From positions 62,001 to 126,000 of the forward strand of contig NZ_AGFX01000041.1 of assembly GCF_000236805.1 (NCBI RefSeq): DNA of 64,000 nt, read 5' to 3'. A program made the position numbers and the translations under genes. Below the pieces are notes generated by a model. The model did no database searches, was not told the origin of the DNA, and was given only the letters and a program-made list of their open reading frames with translations. This DNA comes from Paenibacillus peoriae KCTC 3763 (lineage in GTDB: Bacteria; Bacillota; Bacilli; Paenibacillales; Paenibacillaceae). Within the stretch, counting starts at the first letter, position 1. Every line of letters begins with the position of its first letter. This document shows positions 44,803 to 54,220 of the stretch, piece after piece.

Positions 44803-46023
44803 TTGAAATCGTGGGAGACATGGAAAATCAACCTTATAGTGCTTTGGTTCGGTCAGTTTCTGGTTAACGCAGGTATTACAATGGTAACTCCGTTCCTTGC
44901 CCTGTATCTGGCTCATGACCTCCATGTAAAGGGAGAGCACGATATCGGTCTATGGGCCGGAGTTATTTTTGCTGCAAACTTTATGACCTCATTTATATTC
45001 CAGCCTCTGTGGGGCAAGCTGGCTGATCGATATGGGCGCAAGGTCATGCTGCTTCGCTCAGGCTTCGGTATGGCTCTCGTGATCGGATGCATGGGCTTGG
45101 TCACCAATCCTTGGCAGCTGCTGGCACTTCGTCTGCTGAACGGTACGATCTCGGGCTTCAACCCGGCCTCCATTTCCCTCGTGTCGGGTACCACGCCTAA
45201 AGAGCGAACTGGATTCGCTATGGGCATTATGCAATCTGGCCAGATGGCTGGCACGATTCTTGGCCCTCTGCTAGGTGGCTTTTTGGCTGACTGGGTCGGG
45301 TTCAGACCGATCTTTTACATTACAGGAGCTCTTGTTTTCCTCGCCTCTTTAATTGCAATGTTTCTGGTTAAAGAAAACTTCAGCAAAACGGAAGCCGCAC
45401 GCACTCCGCAAATTTCGGTTCTTGCCGGACTAAAGGAGCTAAGCCATACGCCTCAGCTCCCAGCTTTGTTCACCGTAACCTTCCTGCTCCAGTTTGCCAT
45501 GATCAGCACGGTATCTCTGCTGCCATTGTATGTGCAAAAGTTATATGGCTCCGCAGAAGGAATCGCACTGATTGCTGGCTTTGTAACGGCCATTACTGGC
45601 GTATCCAATATGGTAGCTGCACCGCTGCTTGGAAGATTGAGTGACCAAGTAGGAGCACACAAAATTTTGACCCTCTCACTACTCGGAACGGCAGTCATGC
45701 TCATTCCGCAGGCTTTTGTCAATGAAGTTTGGCAACTTGTCATTATCCGTTTTTTTATGGGTGTGTTTATGGGAGGCTTGCTGCCAAGTGTAAATGCACT
45801 GATTCGGCTGTATACGCCGGAAGGTATGGAAAGCCGTTCTTTCGGCTTCAATACCAGCTCGCTGGCGCTAGGGAATATGCTGGGTGCTGTTATTGGCGGG
45901 GTACTGTCCGGGTTTATCGGCATCGAAGGACTGTTCATCATGTCAGGTGTCCTGCTGATCCTCAACATATTCTGGGTACGTATAAAGCTTTTTAGTCATA
46001 AGACCACGCATGATTTCAGGTAA
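44803..46023 (+). CDS. MFS multidrug-type transporter (MdtG-like)
   Basis: A 406-residue protein with twelve helices. MFS signature A is in the loop after helix 2 (GKLADRYGRKVMLLRSG) with the repeat in the second half (GRLSDQVGAHK), and motif C lies in helix 5 (GTILGPLLGGFLAD), marking a drug-proton antiporter. Start: TTG 44803 (MKSWETWKINLIV) follows AAGGAAGTGAG; an ATG at 44761 has no ribosome site. Substrate unknown; divergent from hemE. Confidence 0.85.
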   Translation: MKSWETWKINLIVLWFGQFLVNAGITMVTPFLALYLAHDLHVKGEHDIGLWAGVIFAANFMTSFIFQPLWGKLADRYGRKVMLLRSGFGMALVIGCMGLVTNPWQLLALRLLNGTISGFNPASISLVSGTTPKERTGFAMGIMQSGQMAGTILGPLLGGFLADWVGFRPIFYITGALVFLASLIAMFLVKENFSKTEAARTPQISVLAGLKELSHTPQLPALFTVTFLLQFAMISTVSLLPLYVQKLYGSAEGIALIAGFVTAITGVSNMVAAPLLGRLSDQVGAHKILTLSLLGTAVMLIPQAFVNEVWQLVIIRFFMGVFMGGLLPSVNALIRLYTPEGMESRSFGFNTSSLALGNMLGAVIGGVLSGFIGIEGLFIMSGVLLILNIFWVRIKLFSHKTTHDFR

Positions 46024-46060
46024 GACAACCCTCTGCTGGAATTAGCCCTCCAGAACAGAT

Positions 46061-46105
46061 AAGAACCTCCGCTCCACGTTACTGTGGACAAGGAGGTTCT
46101 TTTTG
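46061..46105. terminator. Bidirectional terminator between the MFS and O-methyltransferase genes
   Basis: Stem AAGAACCTCC-CCAC with GTGG-GGAGGTTCTTTTT between convergent genes. Confidence 0.85.
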
Positions 46106-46135
46106 GTGCAGCTATAGAAGCTGGGAGGCTGCGCG

Positions 46136-46780
46136 CTATTTTACTCTTGCTAGTGCTAAACCATCATAGGCTGGCAAAAGCGTGCTGACCAGACGCGGGT
46201 CTGTAGCGATCGTTTCATTAAAGCGTCTCACGGCCTGTACGGCAGGCCCATTTTTATCTGTATTCAGCGTACGTCCACGAAGGAAGCAGTTATCCCCGGC
46301 AATAATGGCACCCGGCTTCGCCAGAGCAATCGCATATTCCAAATATACCGGGTAATTTTCCTTATCCGCATCAATGAAAAAAAAGTCGAAGGTTCGTCCT
46401 TCTTCCTGAAGCGCCTTCAAACTGTCCACTGCAGGCCCAATACGATATTCGACACGGTCACCGTAACCGTTGTCCTCCATATGCTTATGCGCAAGTAGCG
46501 CATAAGCTTTTTTCAGCTCCAATGATACAATTCGTCCCTTTTCCCCCAGCCCACGGGCCAGACATAATCCGCTGTATCCGCCCAGTGCGCCAATTTCCAG
46601 CACCTCCCGGGCACCGGACACCTCAATTAAAAAAGTCAGCAGCTTGCCGTAGGGATGAGCAACCGATACCTCCGGCATCCCCTCTCCAATGATCGCCTCC
46701 CTGATGCTGCGCAGCGCTTCATCCTCCTGTACCAGTTGGTCTACATATTGTTCAGGCGTCATATTTGGTGTAATTTCCAT
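46136..46780 (-). CDS. SAM-dependent O-methyltransferase (class I)
   Basis: A 214-residue member of the catechol/caffeoyl-CoA O-methyltransferase family (Methyltransf_3). Seen are the SAM motif VLEIGALGGYSGLCLARGL, the metal-site FFFIDADKENYPVYLE and AIIAGDNCFLRGR. In bacilli such enzymes include TrmR, which methylates tRNA 5-hydroxyuridine, so an RNA substrate is possible as well as small catechols. AAGGAG precedes the ATG. Confidence 0.82.
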   Translation of the reverse strand: MEITPNMTPEQYVDQLVQEDEALRSIREAIIGEGMPEVSVAHPYGKLLTFLIEVSGAREVLEIGALGGYSGLCLARGLGEKGRIVSLELKKAYALLAHKHMEDNGYGDRVEYRIGPAVDSLKALQEEGRTFDFFFIDADKENYPVYLEYAIALAKPGAIIAGDNCFLRGRTLNTDKNGPAVQAVRRFNETIATDPRLVSTLLPAYDGLALARVK

Positions 46781-46951
46781 GTTTCATCTCTCCTTCTTGC
46801 TTTTATCATAACGCAGGTTGATCACGGTGTCCTTCGTAAACGATTTGTCCGAATGATTTGCCTGACTGATTTGTCTCTTTGTGTACAATGACCTATACTA
46901 TAGGGATTGAACCAAGCTTACATGATTATGGGGACGGAGTGAATACGTTTA

Positions 46952-48112
46952 ATGACTCAACTGCAACTAATTGCAACTGCACCGATGGGACTTGAAGCCG
47001 TCGTGGCCCGGGAGCTCAGAGAACTCGGGTATGAGAATCTGACCGTCGAGAATGGCCGCGTCGTGTTTTCCGGGGATTACATAGATATATGCCGATGTAA
47101 TCTGTGGCTTCGCACATCAGATCGCGTTCTTATTAAAATGGGTGAATTCGCCGCAACGACCTTTGACGAGCTGTTTGAGGGCACCAAAGCATTGCCATGG
47201 CAGGATTGGATTCCTGTGGATGGTGAGTTTCCCGTAGAGGGACGTTCGCACAAATCACAGCTTAGTAGCGTACCAGCCTGTCAGGGAATCGTCAAGAAGG
47301 CCATTGTAGAAAAGCTCAAGGAAACCTACCACACAGATTGGTTTGCCGAGGACGGCCCTCGTTACGTCATTGAGGTCATTCTCTTGAATGACCGGGCATT
47401 GCTGACGCTTGATACGACCGGGCCAGGGCTGCACAAACGCGGCTACCGCAAGCTTGTTACCGAGGCCCCACTCAAAGAAACGATGGCTTCTGCTCTTATT
47501 CAGCTTAGCCGCTGGAGCCCAGATCGCCCCTTCTACGATCCGTGCTGCGGTTCCGGTACTTTATTGGTCGAAGCCGCCATGCAAGCCTGGAATATTGCGC
47601 CAGGCCTGAGACGCGCCTTTAATTCTGAGAACTGGCCTGTCCTTGGCAAAGAGTTATGGAATCAAGCTCGCGACGAGGCGATGGATTTGACCCGCGATGA
47701 TATTCCTTTTGAGATTGCAGGCAGCGATATTGACCCAAGTGCCATCGAAGTGGCGGAGGCGGCTGTGAAGGCAGCAGGTTTCGCTAAAGACATCTCACTG
47801 AAGGTGATGCCTGCAAGCAAGGTCAGACTCGAGGGCCAGTATGGTGTAATGATTACAAACCCACCTTATGGCGAAAGACTGAGCGAGCAAGCCGAGGTGG
47901 AAAAGCTAATCCGTACACTCGCACGCACGGCAGCCGAAATGAAGACCTGGTCCTTCTTTGCGATCAGTTCCACCAAGCAATTTGAGCATTATTGGGGCCG
48001 CAAGGCGGACAAGCGCCGCAAGCTGTTTAACGGCCGGATTGAATGTCAATACTATCAGTATCTAGGTCCTCTACCTCCGCGTCGCAAAGATATTTCGCCG
48101 TCGCAGTCCTAA
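46952..48112 (+). CDS. THUMP-domain RNA methyltransferase, YpsC/RlmL-like
   Basis: A 386-residue rRNA guanine-N2 methyltransferase. An N-terminal ferredoxin-like and THUMP part (residues 1-155, with GLEAVVARELRELG) precedes the Rossmann methyltransferase: FYDPCCGSGTLLVEAA, IAGSDIDPSAIEVA and the amino-methylating motif TNPPYGERL. It corresponds to the N-terminal half of E. coli RlmL, as does B. subtilis YpsC. The ribosome site GGAG is 12 bases from the ATG. Target base inferred from family only. Confidence 0.88.
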   Translation: MTQLQLIATAPMGLEAVVARELRELGYENLTVENGRVVFSGDYIDICRCNLWLRTSDRVLIKMGEFAATTFDELFEGTKALPWQDWIPVDGEFPVEGRSHKSQLSSVPACQGIVKKAIVEKLKETYHTDWFAEDGPRYVIEVILLNDRALLTLDTTGPGLHKRGYRKLVTEAPLKETMASALIQLSRWSPDRPFYDPCCGSGTLLVEAAMQAWNIAPGLRRAFNSENWPVLGKELWNQARDEAMDLTRDDIPFEIAGSDIDPSAIEVAEAAVKAAGFAKDISLKVMPASKVRLEGQYGVMITNPPYGERLSEQAEVEKLIRTLARTAAEMKTWSFFAISSTKQFEHYWGRKADKRRKLFNGRIECQYYQYLGPLPPRRKDISPSQS

Positions 48113-48124
48113 ATAGATGAAGCT

Positions 48125-48167
48125 CAGGCCAGGAAACGAACCCTCGTTCGACTCCTGGCCTGGTTTG
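48125..48167 (+). terminator. Intrinsic terminator after the THUMP methyltransferase gene
   Basis: Stem CAGGCCAGGA with TCCTGGCCTG and an inner ACGA/TCGT arm, followed by GTTTGT. Confidence 0.65.
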
Positions 48168-48288
48168 TGCTGCACAGCCTAATAAACTGTATCGCTCATC
48201 TATTACCAAAAGGGAAATGCTGTATTTTCTTTACTTAATCATTGAAATGCGCCAGATGAGCGCTATAATTATTAAAGGCATTTCGGTT

Positions 48289-48318
48289 TTAACATTATGT
48301 TAATCTATAGTTTATACT
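48289..48318 (+). promoter_or_regulatory. Promoter of the LTA synthase-like gene with an inverted repeat over the -35
   Basis: TTAACA and TATACT are spaced 18 bases. The perfect inverted repeat TTAACAT-T-ATGTTAA (48289-48303) covers the -35 element and could bind a regulator. Confidence 0.5.
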
Positions 48319-48347
48319 AGCCGAACATTTCTGCCGAAGGGGGTAAA

Positions 48348-50330
48348 GTGTTGGTTATTCGCACGGCCAGTGCAAGTCGCACTGGAAACATGTTCAGCAG
48401 ATTACTGCTGTCCCGATATTTCGGGTTAGGACTGTTTTTTGTATTTATGATTGGCAAGCTCGTACTGATTCATCATAGCCTGCATGCCCAAAATATTGAC
48501 ATGAGTACACTGGATTATGTCATCGCTATTGGTTCGCTCTTGCTTGTGAGCTTCTGGACCTTATGGCTGCCACGTCGCGGACGTTTGGTTGCGCTAGTGG
48601 TGCTCGATATTCTGCTCACCGCGCTCATTTATTCCGACATGGTCTATTATCGGTATTTTCAGGATTTCATTACGATTCCCGTCCTGCTTCAAGCCGGACA
48701 AGTTGATTCCCTGGGGGGAAGCATCCTATCCCTTATGTACTGGTGGGATATTTTCTTTTTTGCAGACTGGATTCTGTTTATTCCGTATCTGATATTCGTC
48801 GCTTCCTTAAGGCGTCGGTACACAACAAATGATACTTATGTGGAAACATCCCGAAGCTCGCTGACCAAGAGATTTCTGCTTTGTTTCTCCAAAGGCGCTC
48901 TGGCTTTCCTGATTGGCTATATTTTCACCTTTGGACCGATCAAATATTATACCTCCACGTGGGCAAGCGGCATATTTGTCGGTAATTGGTGGTCGATGGC
49001 CTTATACAACGTAACCGGATTGATCGGATTCCACGGATATGATATCTACCGCTATGGTCAGGATCATTTTGGATCTCAGCCTACATTGGCTCAAGCAGAA
49101 TCCAACAAGGACAAGGAATGGTTTAATCAGCATCAGAAGCTGCTTCAAGTGAAAAATGACCTGTCCGGCAAATATAAAGGCAAAAATGTGATGGTCATTC
49201 AAGCTGAAGCGTTCATGAACTTTTTTATCGGTAAACAGATCAACGGTCAAGCGATTACGCCTAACTTTGACAAGCTGATGCAGGAAAGTATGTATTTCAA
49301 CAATTATTTTCACCAAACTGCACAGGGTCGCACTTCGGACGCGGACTTTTCTACACATGCTTCATTGCATCCGCTACCTACGGGTTCGGTATTCATCCGT
49401 TATGCAGACCATAAATTCGATACATTGCCTTCTATTTTAAAGGATACTGGCTATAGTCCAAATGCATTTCACGTATACGACAGCAGCTTCTGGAACCGCT
49501 ACACGATGTACAAGGCGATGAATTATGACAAGTTTTACAGTAAAAAAGATTTTGAAATAGATGAGCCACTGGGCTGGTCATTGGGAGACAAATCCTTCTT
49601 CCGTCAAACGCTCAATGATCTCACTACCGAAGTCAAACAACCGTTCTATGCCTATATGGTCGGCATTTCCAGCCATCATCCGTACAACCTGTCCCCTGAC
49701 GCAGTAGATCTGGACGTCGGCGAGTTTGAAGGCACAATGTTCGGAGACTATCTGAAATCCGTCCATTATGTAGATGAAGCATTGGGCGAACTGGTAGAGC
49801 AGATGAAGGAAGACGGTTTGTGGGACAATACGATCCTGATGTTCTACGGGGATCATGACAACTCTATTAAAGATAAAGCACTATATGAAAAGTTTCTGGG
49901 CAAGCCACTCACAGACTTGGACATGCAGAAGATCATGAACCAGGTGCCGTTGCTTGTGCATCTTCCTGACGGAAGTCATGCTGGGACCTACACGGAACCG
50001 GCAGGACAGCTGGATTTGACGCCTTCCGTAATGCATCTGCTCGGGATCTCTACAAAACCCTATCATTTTATGGGGAATGATCTGTTTAGCGGGAAATCAC
50101 GTATGGTCGTACTGCGCAGCGGTGCTTTCACGGATGGTCAAGTGTACTACATTCCATCTGAGGATGGTACATTCTCCAAAGGGACCTGTTACAACCTGTC
50201 TACAGGCCAGCCTACGGATGTGAACGCCTGTGGGCCGGGGTATACCGAGGCTCTCAATCGGTTGAACATTTCCGATCAGGTCATCACGTACGACCTCATT
50301 CGCCAGTGGGAATCACAAACGAATAAGTGA
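48348..50330 (+). CDS. LTA synthase-family sulfatase-type membrane enzyme
   Basis: A 660-residue protein with five N-terminal membrane helices and an extracellular alkaline-phosphatase-like domain. The Thr nucleophile and metal residues are in MVIQAEAFMNFF, HQTAQGRTSDADF and MFYGDHDNS; SSHHPYNL is also typical. LtaS-family enzymes transfer glycerol phosphate from phosphatidylglycerol to build lipoteichoic acid; paralogues act as primases or in sporulation. GTG start 48348 with GAAGGGGG upstream. Which member this is cannot be told. Confidence 0.87.
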   Translation: MLVIRTASASRTGNMFSRLLLSRYFGLGLFFVFMIGKLVLIHHSLHAQNIDMSTLDYVIAIGSLLLVSFWTLWLPRRGRLVALVVLDILLTALIYSDMVYYRYFQDFITIPVLLQAGQVDSLGGSILSLMYWWDIFFFADWILFIPYLIFVASLRRRYTTNDTYVETSRSSLTKRFLLCFSKGALAFLIGYIFTFGPIKYYTSTWASGIFVGNWWSMALYNVTGLIGFHGYDIYRYGQDHFGSQPTLAQAESNKDKEWFNQHQKLLQVKNDLSGKYKGKNVMVIQAEAFMNFFIGKQINGQAITPNFDKLMQESMYFNNYFHQTAQGRTSDADFSTHASLHPLPTGSVFIRYADHKFDTLPSILKDTGYSPNAFHVYDSSFWNRYTMYKAMNYDKFYSKKDFEIDEPLGWSLGDKSFFRQTLNDLTTEVKQPFYAYMVGISSHHPYNLSPDAVDLDVGEFEGTMFGDYLKSVHYVDEALGELVEQMKEDGLWDNTILMFYGDHDNSIKDKALYEKFLGKPLTDLDMQKIMNQVPLLVHLPDGSHAGTYTEPAGQLDLTPSVMHLLGISTKPYHFMGNDLFSGKSRMVVLRSGAFTDGQVYYIPSEDGTFSKGTCYNLSTGQPTDVNACGPGYTEALNRLNISDQVITYDLIRQWESQTNK

Positions 50331-50340
50331 CGAGGGAAAC

Positions 50341-50389
50341 AAAAAACCCCGATCAATCAGCCTATATGTGCTGTTGATCGGGATTTTTG
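50341..50389. terminator. Bidirectional terminator after the LTA synthase-like gene
   Basis: Stem CCCGATCAA-CAG with CTG-TTGATCGGG, A6 to the left and T5 to the right. Confidence 0.8.
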
Positions 50390-50432
50390 TATTCACAGTC
50401 GCTAGACTGCGCTCATGTGCAATGACGAATGC

Positions 50433-50702
50433 CTAGGGACGCAGCGTCTTTTTCGCCTGCTCAAGCCGCCCTACCTCTTCATCCAGCATGTCCTCGGCAA
50501 CTTCTACTGCATCGTCACCAAGACTATCCTTCGCCTGCTGTATGGCATGCTCTGCATGGGTACGAGACTGCTCCGCCTGCTCAATCAATTGCTCAGCCGG
50601 ATGTGACAACGCCTGAGACACAGCATTGTGGAGCTTGTCTACCGAGTTTTGCGTTTGGGCCTCGACACTGTGATCGTCGAGATTGGAATCATACTGGGCC
50701 AT
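50433..50702 (-). CDS. Small acidic helical hypothetical protein
   Basis: An 89-residue acidic protein predicted to be almost wholly helical, with Ala/Gln/Glu heptads (AEQLIEQAEQSRTHAEHAIQ). No Cys, Trp or membrane segment. AGAAGGAGG lies before the ATG. I do not recognise a family; it may be a stress- or spore-type small protein. Confidence 0.6.
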   Translation of the reverse strand: MAQYDSNLDDHSVEAQTQNSVDKLHNAVSQALSHPAEQLIEQAEQSRTHAEHAIQQAKDSLGDDAVEVAEDMLDEEVGRLEQAKKTLRP

Positions 50703-50798
50703 GAGTCACTCCTCCTTCTGGGCAGTGGTCTACACCCATTAGCATGGATCAGAAGAAGGGGAACTATGCAAAAAGTTGTGAATCCTGTACACCAGGAG

Positions 50799-51020
50799 CT
50801 ATTTTATAAAACGCGCAGCCTTTTCCAAGACCTCATCCTCTGTGGCCGCACTCACATAACGTCCGTTCACATACACAAACGCCCGTTTTCCACAAGGACC
50901 GCAATACGATTTGCAGCCGATTTTGATCTCGGCATCCGGTGCCATCTTTTGCAATTTGGGCAAGAACGTTTTCAAGCGAATATGATTACATTCATCACAT
51001 ACGCGAATATCATTGGCCAT
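50799..51020 (-). CDS. DUF1450 (YuzB-like) small protein
   Basis: A 73-residue protein. Cys pairs CDEC near the N-terminus and CKSYCGPCGKRAFVYVNGRYV in the middle match the DUF1450 family, a thioredoxin-like ferredoxin-type fold that may bind an Fe-S cluster or act in redox chemistry. GGAGG precedes the ATG. It is the next gene after the HesB-like gene, 23 bases downstream, so both are probably on one transcript. Confidence 0.78.
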   Translation of the reverse strand: MANDIRVCDECNHIRLKTFLPKLQKMAPDAEIKIGCKSYCGPCGKRAFVYVNGRYVSAATEDEVLEKAARFIK

Positions 51021-51043
51021 ATTTCATCCCTCCGTGCTTCGGC

Positions 51044-51346
51044 CTAGTGGTCGCCGTGATTGCCTTGGGAAGGGTTAGTAATGACGAATCCTTCTTGGGG
51101 GAAGTACAAGTAATCAATTTTCACACCATCCAGCAGTGGCTGACCTGTTTCCAAAATAACATCAATACCTTTATCTGTAGATACTACAGTATCTGTTTCT
51201 TTAGGCGTGTCCAAATCAAGGCCGTAATGAGCATGATCTCCGTGAGCATGAGTAATGACAACGCGCAAGCTCTTTCCTTGGTTCTCTGCCTTATCCAGTT
51301 CAAGCTTTAATACTTTAGCTGCATTACGAGTAATTTTGCAGTTCAT
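51044..51346 (-). CDS. HesB/IscA-family protein lacking all cluster cysteines
   Basis: A 100-residue protein with the A-type carrier fold: ITRNAAKVLKLEL at the start, LRVVIT, YGLDLD, GIDVILETGQPLLDGVKIDYL and GFVITNPSQ at the end. In true IscA/SufA the first cysteine lies in GGCSG and two more in CGCG at the C-terminus. Here these places read THAHGDHAHYGL and NHGDH, so every ligand Cys is missing and His/Asp residues stand instead. It may bind another metal. Its only Cys is residue 3. AAGGAG precedes the ATG; DUF1450 gene follows. Confidence 0.75.
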   Translation of the reverse strand: MNCKITRNAAKVLKLELDKAENQGKSLRVVITHAHGDHAHYGLDLDTPKETDTVVSTDKGIDVILETGQPLLDGVKIDYLYFPQEGFVITNPSQGNHGDH

Positions 51347-51498
51347 ATAACTCCATCTCCTTCATATTTCATTAAATGAAATGTGGTCTTTGGGATACCT
51401 ATCACACCACATAATTTTTCTCTGTGTAACAAAAGGCAATATTCCTATTGTAAAGAAAATCGCAAAAAATCGCAATCACGAAATTCATATATTTACGT

Positions 51499-51765
51499 CT
51501 ACCGAACACGTACATGCTGCTTTTCAAGTACCTCAGGATACTTTCGTTCGGCGCGGGTTACAAACCAATTCATGAGTAGCAGTGTCACCCCAATGTCATC
51601 AATGGGCATAAAGGGCATAACATCAGGCAGCACCCAATAAAGCAGCACTGGAACGGCAAAAAGTAATTTTTCACTCCAGGGAATCCTCGAAGAGGTAATC
51701 AATCGGGGCATACGCCGAAATACATGTGACCATTGACGGAGAGACAGTAATCTTTTCCACTTCAT
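51499..51765 (-). CDS. DUF1232 (YkvA-like) membrane protein
   Basis: An 88-residue protein with a basic N-terminus and one or two hydrophobic helices; the motif VLLYWVLPDVMPFMPIDDIGV is the DUF1232 signature. Ribosome site GGAG upstream of ATG 51765. Function unknown. Confidence 0.75.
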   Translation of the reverse strand: MKWKRLLSLRQWSHVFRRMPRLITSSRIPWSEKLLFAVPVLLYWVLPDVMPFMPIDDIGVTLLLMNWFVTRAERKYPEVLEKQHVRVR

Positions 51766-51902
51766 AGGTTGTTCACTCCATTTCCAATGCTCCTAAGTAG
51801 TATATATACCCGTTAAGGGATACATAAAGAGGAACACTTGTAAAAAACGTGTTCCCCTACATACGTACGAATGAATCATTGCGTTTCAGTCGGCTTTGTC
51901 TT

Positions 51903-53159
51903 TTACCATGATAGCACTGCTACCATTAACATACCCACTTCTGCTGCAATGTCGTCGTAATCACGCATGGGCAGCGGGTTTACGCCCAGACCGACCTCAA
52001 CTGTAAACCCCGGTTTACCAAACCGCTGTATAAACCAATCCTTGTAGCCTGCATCGCTCCCCCTGAGCTTTATCGCCCGATATCCTGTCGCGGCAGCTAG
52101 CCGCAAGGCCAAATCTCTGCTCTCCTTGGGCTCCAGATCCCGATAATTCCAATAGATTTCCTGTCCCTGACTGTGGATGGATAACACCATATCAAACTGT
52201 TCGCGCTCCGTCAGCTCGACAAGCGCCCTGGATTCCGGCTCAGACAAAGGTGCAGGTCCTGCATAGTCTCTTCGAGACGGCCCTGTTTTACCCCGTCTGC
52301 GCACCTCCTCTTCCCAATACGCCGGAAATTGATCGTTGAGGTCGACACCACGAATATTCGCCTTCCACCCCCGATAATCAGCACGGCCTTCATTCCATTT
52401 TCTGAGGTTTCGATACATCGGATGAGTCGGAAGCACACCCTGCTGCACCAGTTCTACCCCGTCCGGGTTGACCATCGGTACCACCCATAACGAGGCGTGC
52501 TCCAGCAAATCCTGCGGAGAACCACCATACACCCATGATGAAGTCCCCGATTGCTTCGCTCGCTCCCCCCGGAACTCCCTTTTTTCCTGTTCCCTGGCAG
52601 CACTAATTCCTTGCGCATATTGTTCTATAAAACGCAGCAAACAAGGCGTCGTCAGCCATTCATTAGCATGTACAGAGGCGTTGGCGTGAATTTTTCGTGC
52701 TCCTTTCCCGATGCGTACATAAGGGATATCCTTCCCCATGACGCTCGTGCCGATGCTGCCAACTTCAATAAACGGATACCTGCGGGCCAAGGCCGCAAGG
52801 TCTTCCATCAAATCCTCATACCCATACTCTCCACGCAAACGTACAATCTGATCCTGATGACCATCAGGAATAACAATTGTTTGCCCTTCCACAAACTCAT
52901 GCTCCGCAAGTTCGGGATTCGCCAGCAGCAGTTCATCAAGTTCCACACCAAACTGCTTGGCAATCTGCCTTGCGTACCCACCGGGCTGAATGACGTATTG
53001 ACGATCCGCTGACGGACGAATATATAACACTTGACCACAAATCAGATAGGGTTGAGTGGTGGCCCACGGATTATCTGCGATCAAGGTATCCGCCGTTAAT
53101 TTAAAAGCCGAGGCGACCCGGTGCAATGTATCTCCTTTTTGAACGATGTATCCTCTCAT
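51903..53159 (-). CDS. LysM-containing M14 gamma-D-glutamyl-diamino acid endopeptidase
   Basis: A 418-residue zinc peptidase. Two LysM repeats (residues 1-50 and 52-98) bind peptidoglycan, followed by an M14 carboxypeptidase-fold domain: zinc site HANASVHANEWLTTP (His, Glu), Arg/Asn in the middle, HSQGQEIYWNYR (third His) and catalytic Glu in FTVEVGLGVNP. This is the layout of B. sphaericus endopeptidase I and B. subtilis YqgT, which cut between D-Glu and diaminopimelate. No signal peptide is seen, as in sporulation-linked relatives that act inside the mother cell. Confidence 0.87.
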   Translation of the reverse strand: MRGYIVQKGDTLHRVASAFKLTADTLIADNPWATTQPYLICGQVLYIRPSADRQYVIQPGGYARQIAKQFGVELDELLLANPELAEHEFVEGQTIVIPDGHQDQIVRLRGEYGYEDLMEDLAALARRYPFIEVGSIGTSVMGKDIPYVRIGKGARKIHANASVHANEWLTTPCLLRFIEQYAQGISAAREQEKREFRGERAKQSGTSSWVYGGSPQDLLEHASLWVVPMVNPDGVELVQQGVLPTHPMYRNLRKWNEGRADYRGWKANIRGVDLNDQFPAYWEEEVRRRGKTGPSRRDYAGPAPLSEPESRALVELTEREQFDMVLSIHSQGQEIYWNYRDLEPKESRDLALRLAAATGYRAIKLRGSDAGYKDWFIQRFGKPGFTVEVGLGVNPLPMRDYDDIAAEVGMLMVAVLSW

Positions 53160-53225
53160 CTTCTACGCCCCTTCCATCTGCCTTAATGCATGTTATGCAG
53201 ATGCTGCGTGTCTTGATGTAGCGAA

Positions 53226-53273
53226 AAGCAAAACAACCGTCTTCTTTTGTCCAATGACAAAGAAGACGGTTGT
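53226..53273. terminator. Terminator of murI
   Basis: A 17-bp stem ACAACCGTCTTCTTTGTC-type hairpin (arms 53233-53251 and 53255-53273); T-rich sequence follows on the minus strand. Confidence 0.8.
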
Positions 53274-53277
53274 CTCG

Positions 53278-54087
53278 TCAATCCAGGTTGGTCACTTGCC
53301 AGACGACAGGGGTTTGCCGAATTTGCTCCCCGAGCCACTGGGCGGCAATGCGTTGAAACAGCTTCGGATCACCGGAGCAAAAAAGCTGATGCACCGGCGT
53401 TTCATCCCCGGCCTCCAGCCTGCCCTTGTTATACAAAATGGTACTCGTCTCACGAGCCGTTTCGTCTGCCGAGCTAATCAGCTTCACCGCAGGACCCATC
53501 ACTTCCTGAATCGTTTCCTTTAAAAAAGGATAATGTGTACAACCCAGAATCAGGCAATCCATCGGATACGCTTGAATGGGCTTCAGCGACTCCTCTACAA
53601 CCTGCGATGTCGTCTTTGAATGGAACTGTCCTTGCTCCACCAAAGGAACAAGCGCAGGACAAGCGTGGCTCACCACGTCTACATAGGGAGACAACTGCTT
53701 AAGCGCAGCTGTGTATGCTCCGCTTCGGATGGTGCCGACAGTCCCAATCACCCCGACATGTCCGGTGGTAGTTGCGCTGATCGCAGCACGAGCCCCGGGA
53801 TGGATGACTCCAATCACCGGAATGGACACCTTTTGGCTTATATAGTCCAATGCCGCGGCTGTTGCCGTATTGCAAGCAATAATAATGACTTTCGGATCAA
53901 ACTGAATCAGAAAATCAACCATCTGCTCCGTAAATTTCTTAACCTCTTCCGATGGTCGGGGGCCATACGGGGTGCGCGCAGTGTCTCCAAAATAAATGAT
54001 TTTTTCCCGCGGAAGCTGACGCATGACTTCTTTGACAACCGTCAAACCTCCTACACCGGAATCCAATATTGCAATCGCTTGCTGCAC
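53278..54087 (-). CDS. murI: Glutamate racemase
   Basis: Makes D-glutamate for peptidoglycan. The 269-residue protein has AILDSGVGGLTVVKEVMRQLP, the first catalytic Cys in IACNTATAAAL and the second in LILGCTHYPFL, as in RacE/MurI. Start: GTG 54087 (MQQAIAILDSG) lies 10 bases after AAGGAAG; GTG 54093 is close to it, and the frame to 54189 adds residues unlike the family. Lone gene with its own terminator. Confidence 0.93.
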   Translation of the reverse strand: MQQAIAILDSGVGGLTVVKEVMRQLPREKIIYFGDTARTPYGPRPSEEVKKFTEQMVDFLIQFDPKVIIIACNTATAAALDYISQKVSIPVIGVIHPGARAAISATTTGHVGVIGTVGTIRSGAYTAALKQLSPYVDVVSHACPALVPLVEQGQFHSKTTSQVVEESLKPIQAYPMDCLILGCTHYPFLKETIQEVMGPAVKLISSADETARETSTILYNKGRLEAGDETPVHQLFCSGDPKLFQRIAAQWLGEQIRQTPVVWQVTNLD

Positions 54088-54220
54088 GTACACACCGCTT
54101 CCTTTTTTGTTCAAATATAAGTTGTTCCCTATCGGGAAGTTATCCGTTGCTACATATCTTATGTCGCAATCAAGTAAAAGGTACCCCAAAAGATTACCCT
54201 AAAACGATGAAGTGAGCAAC

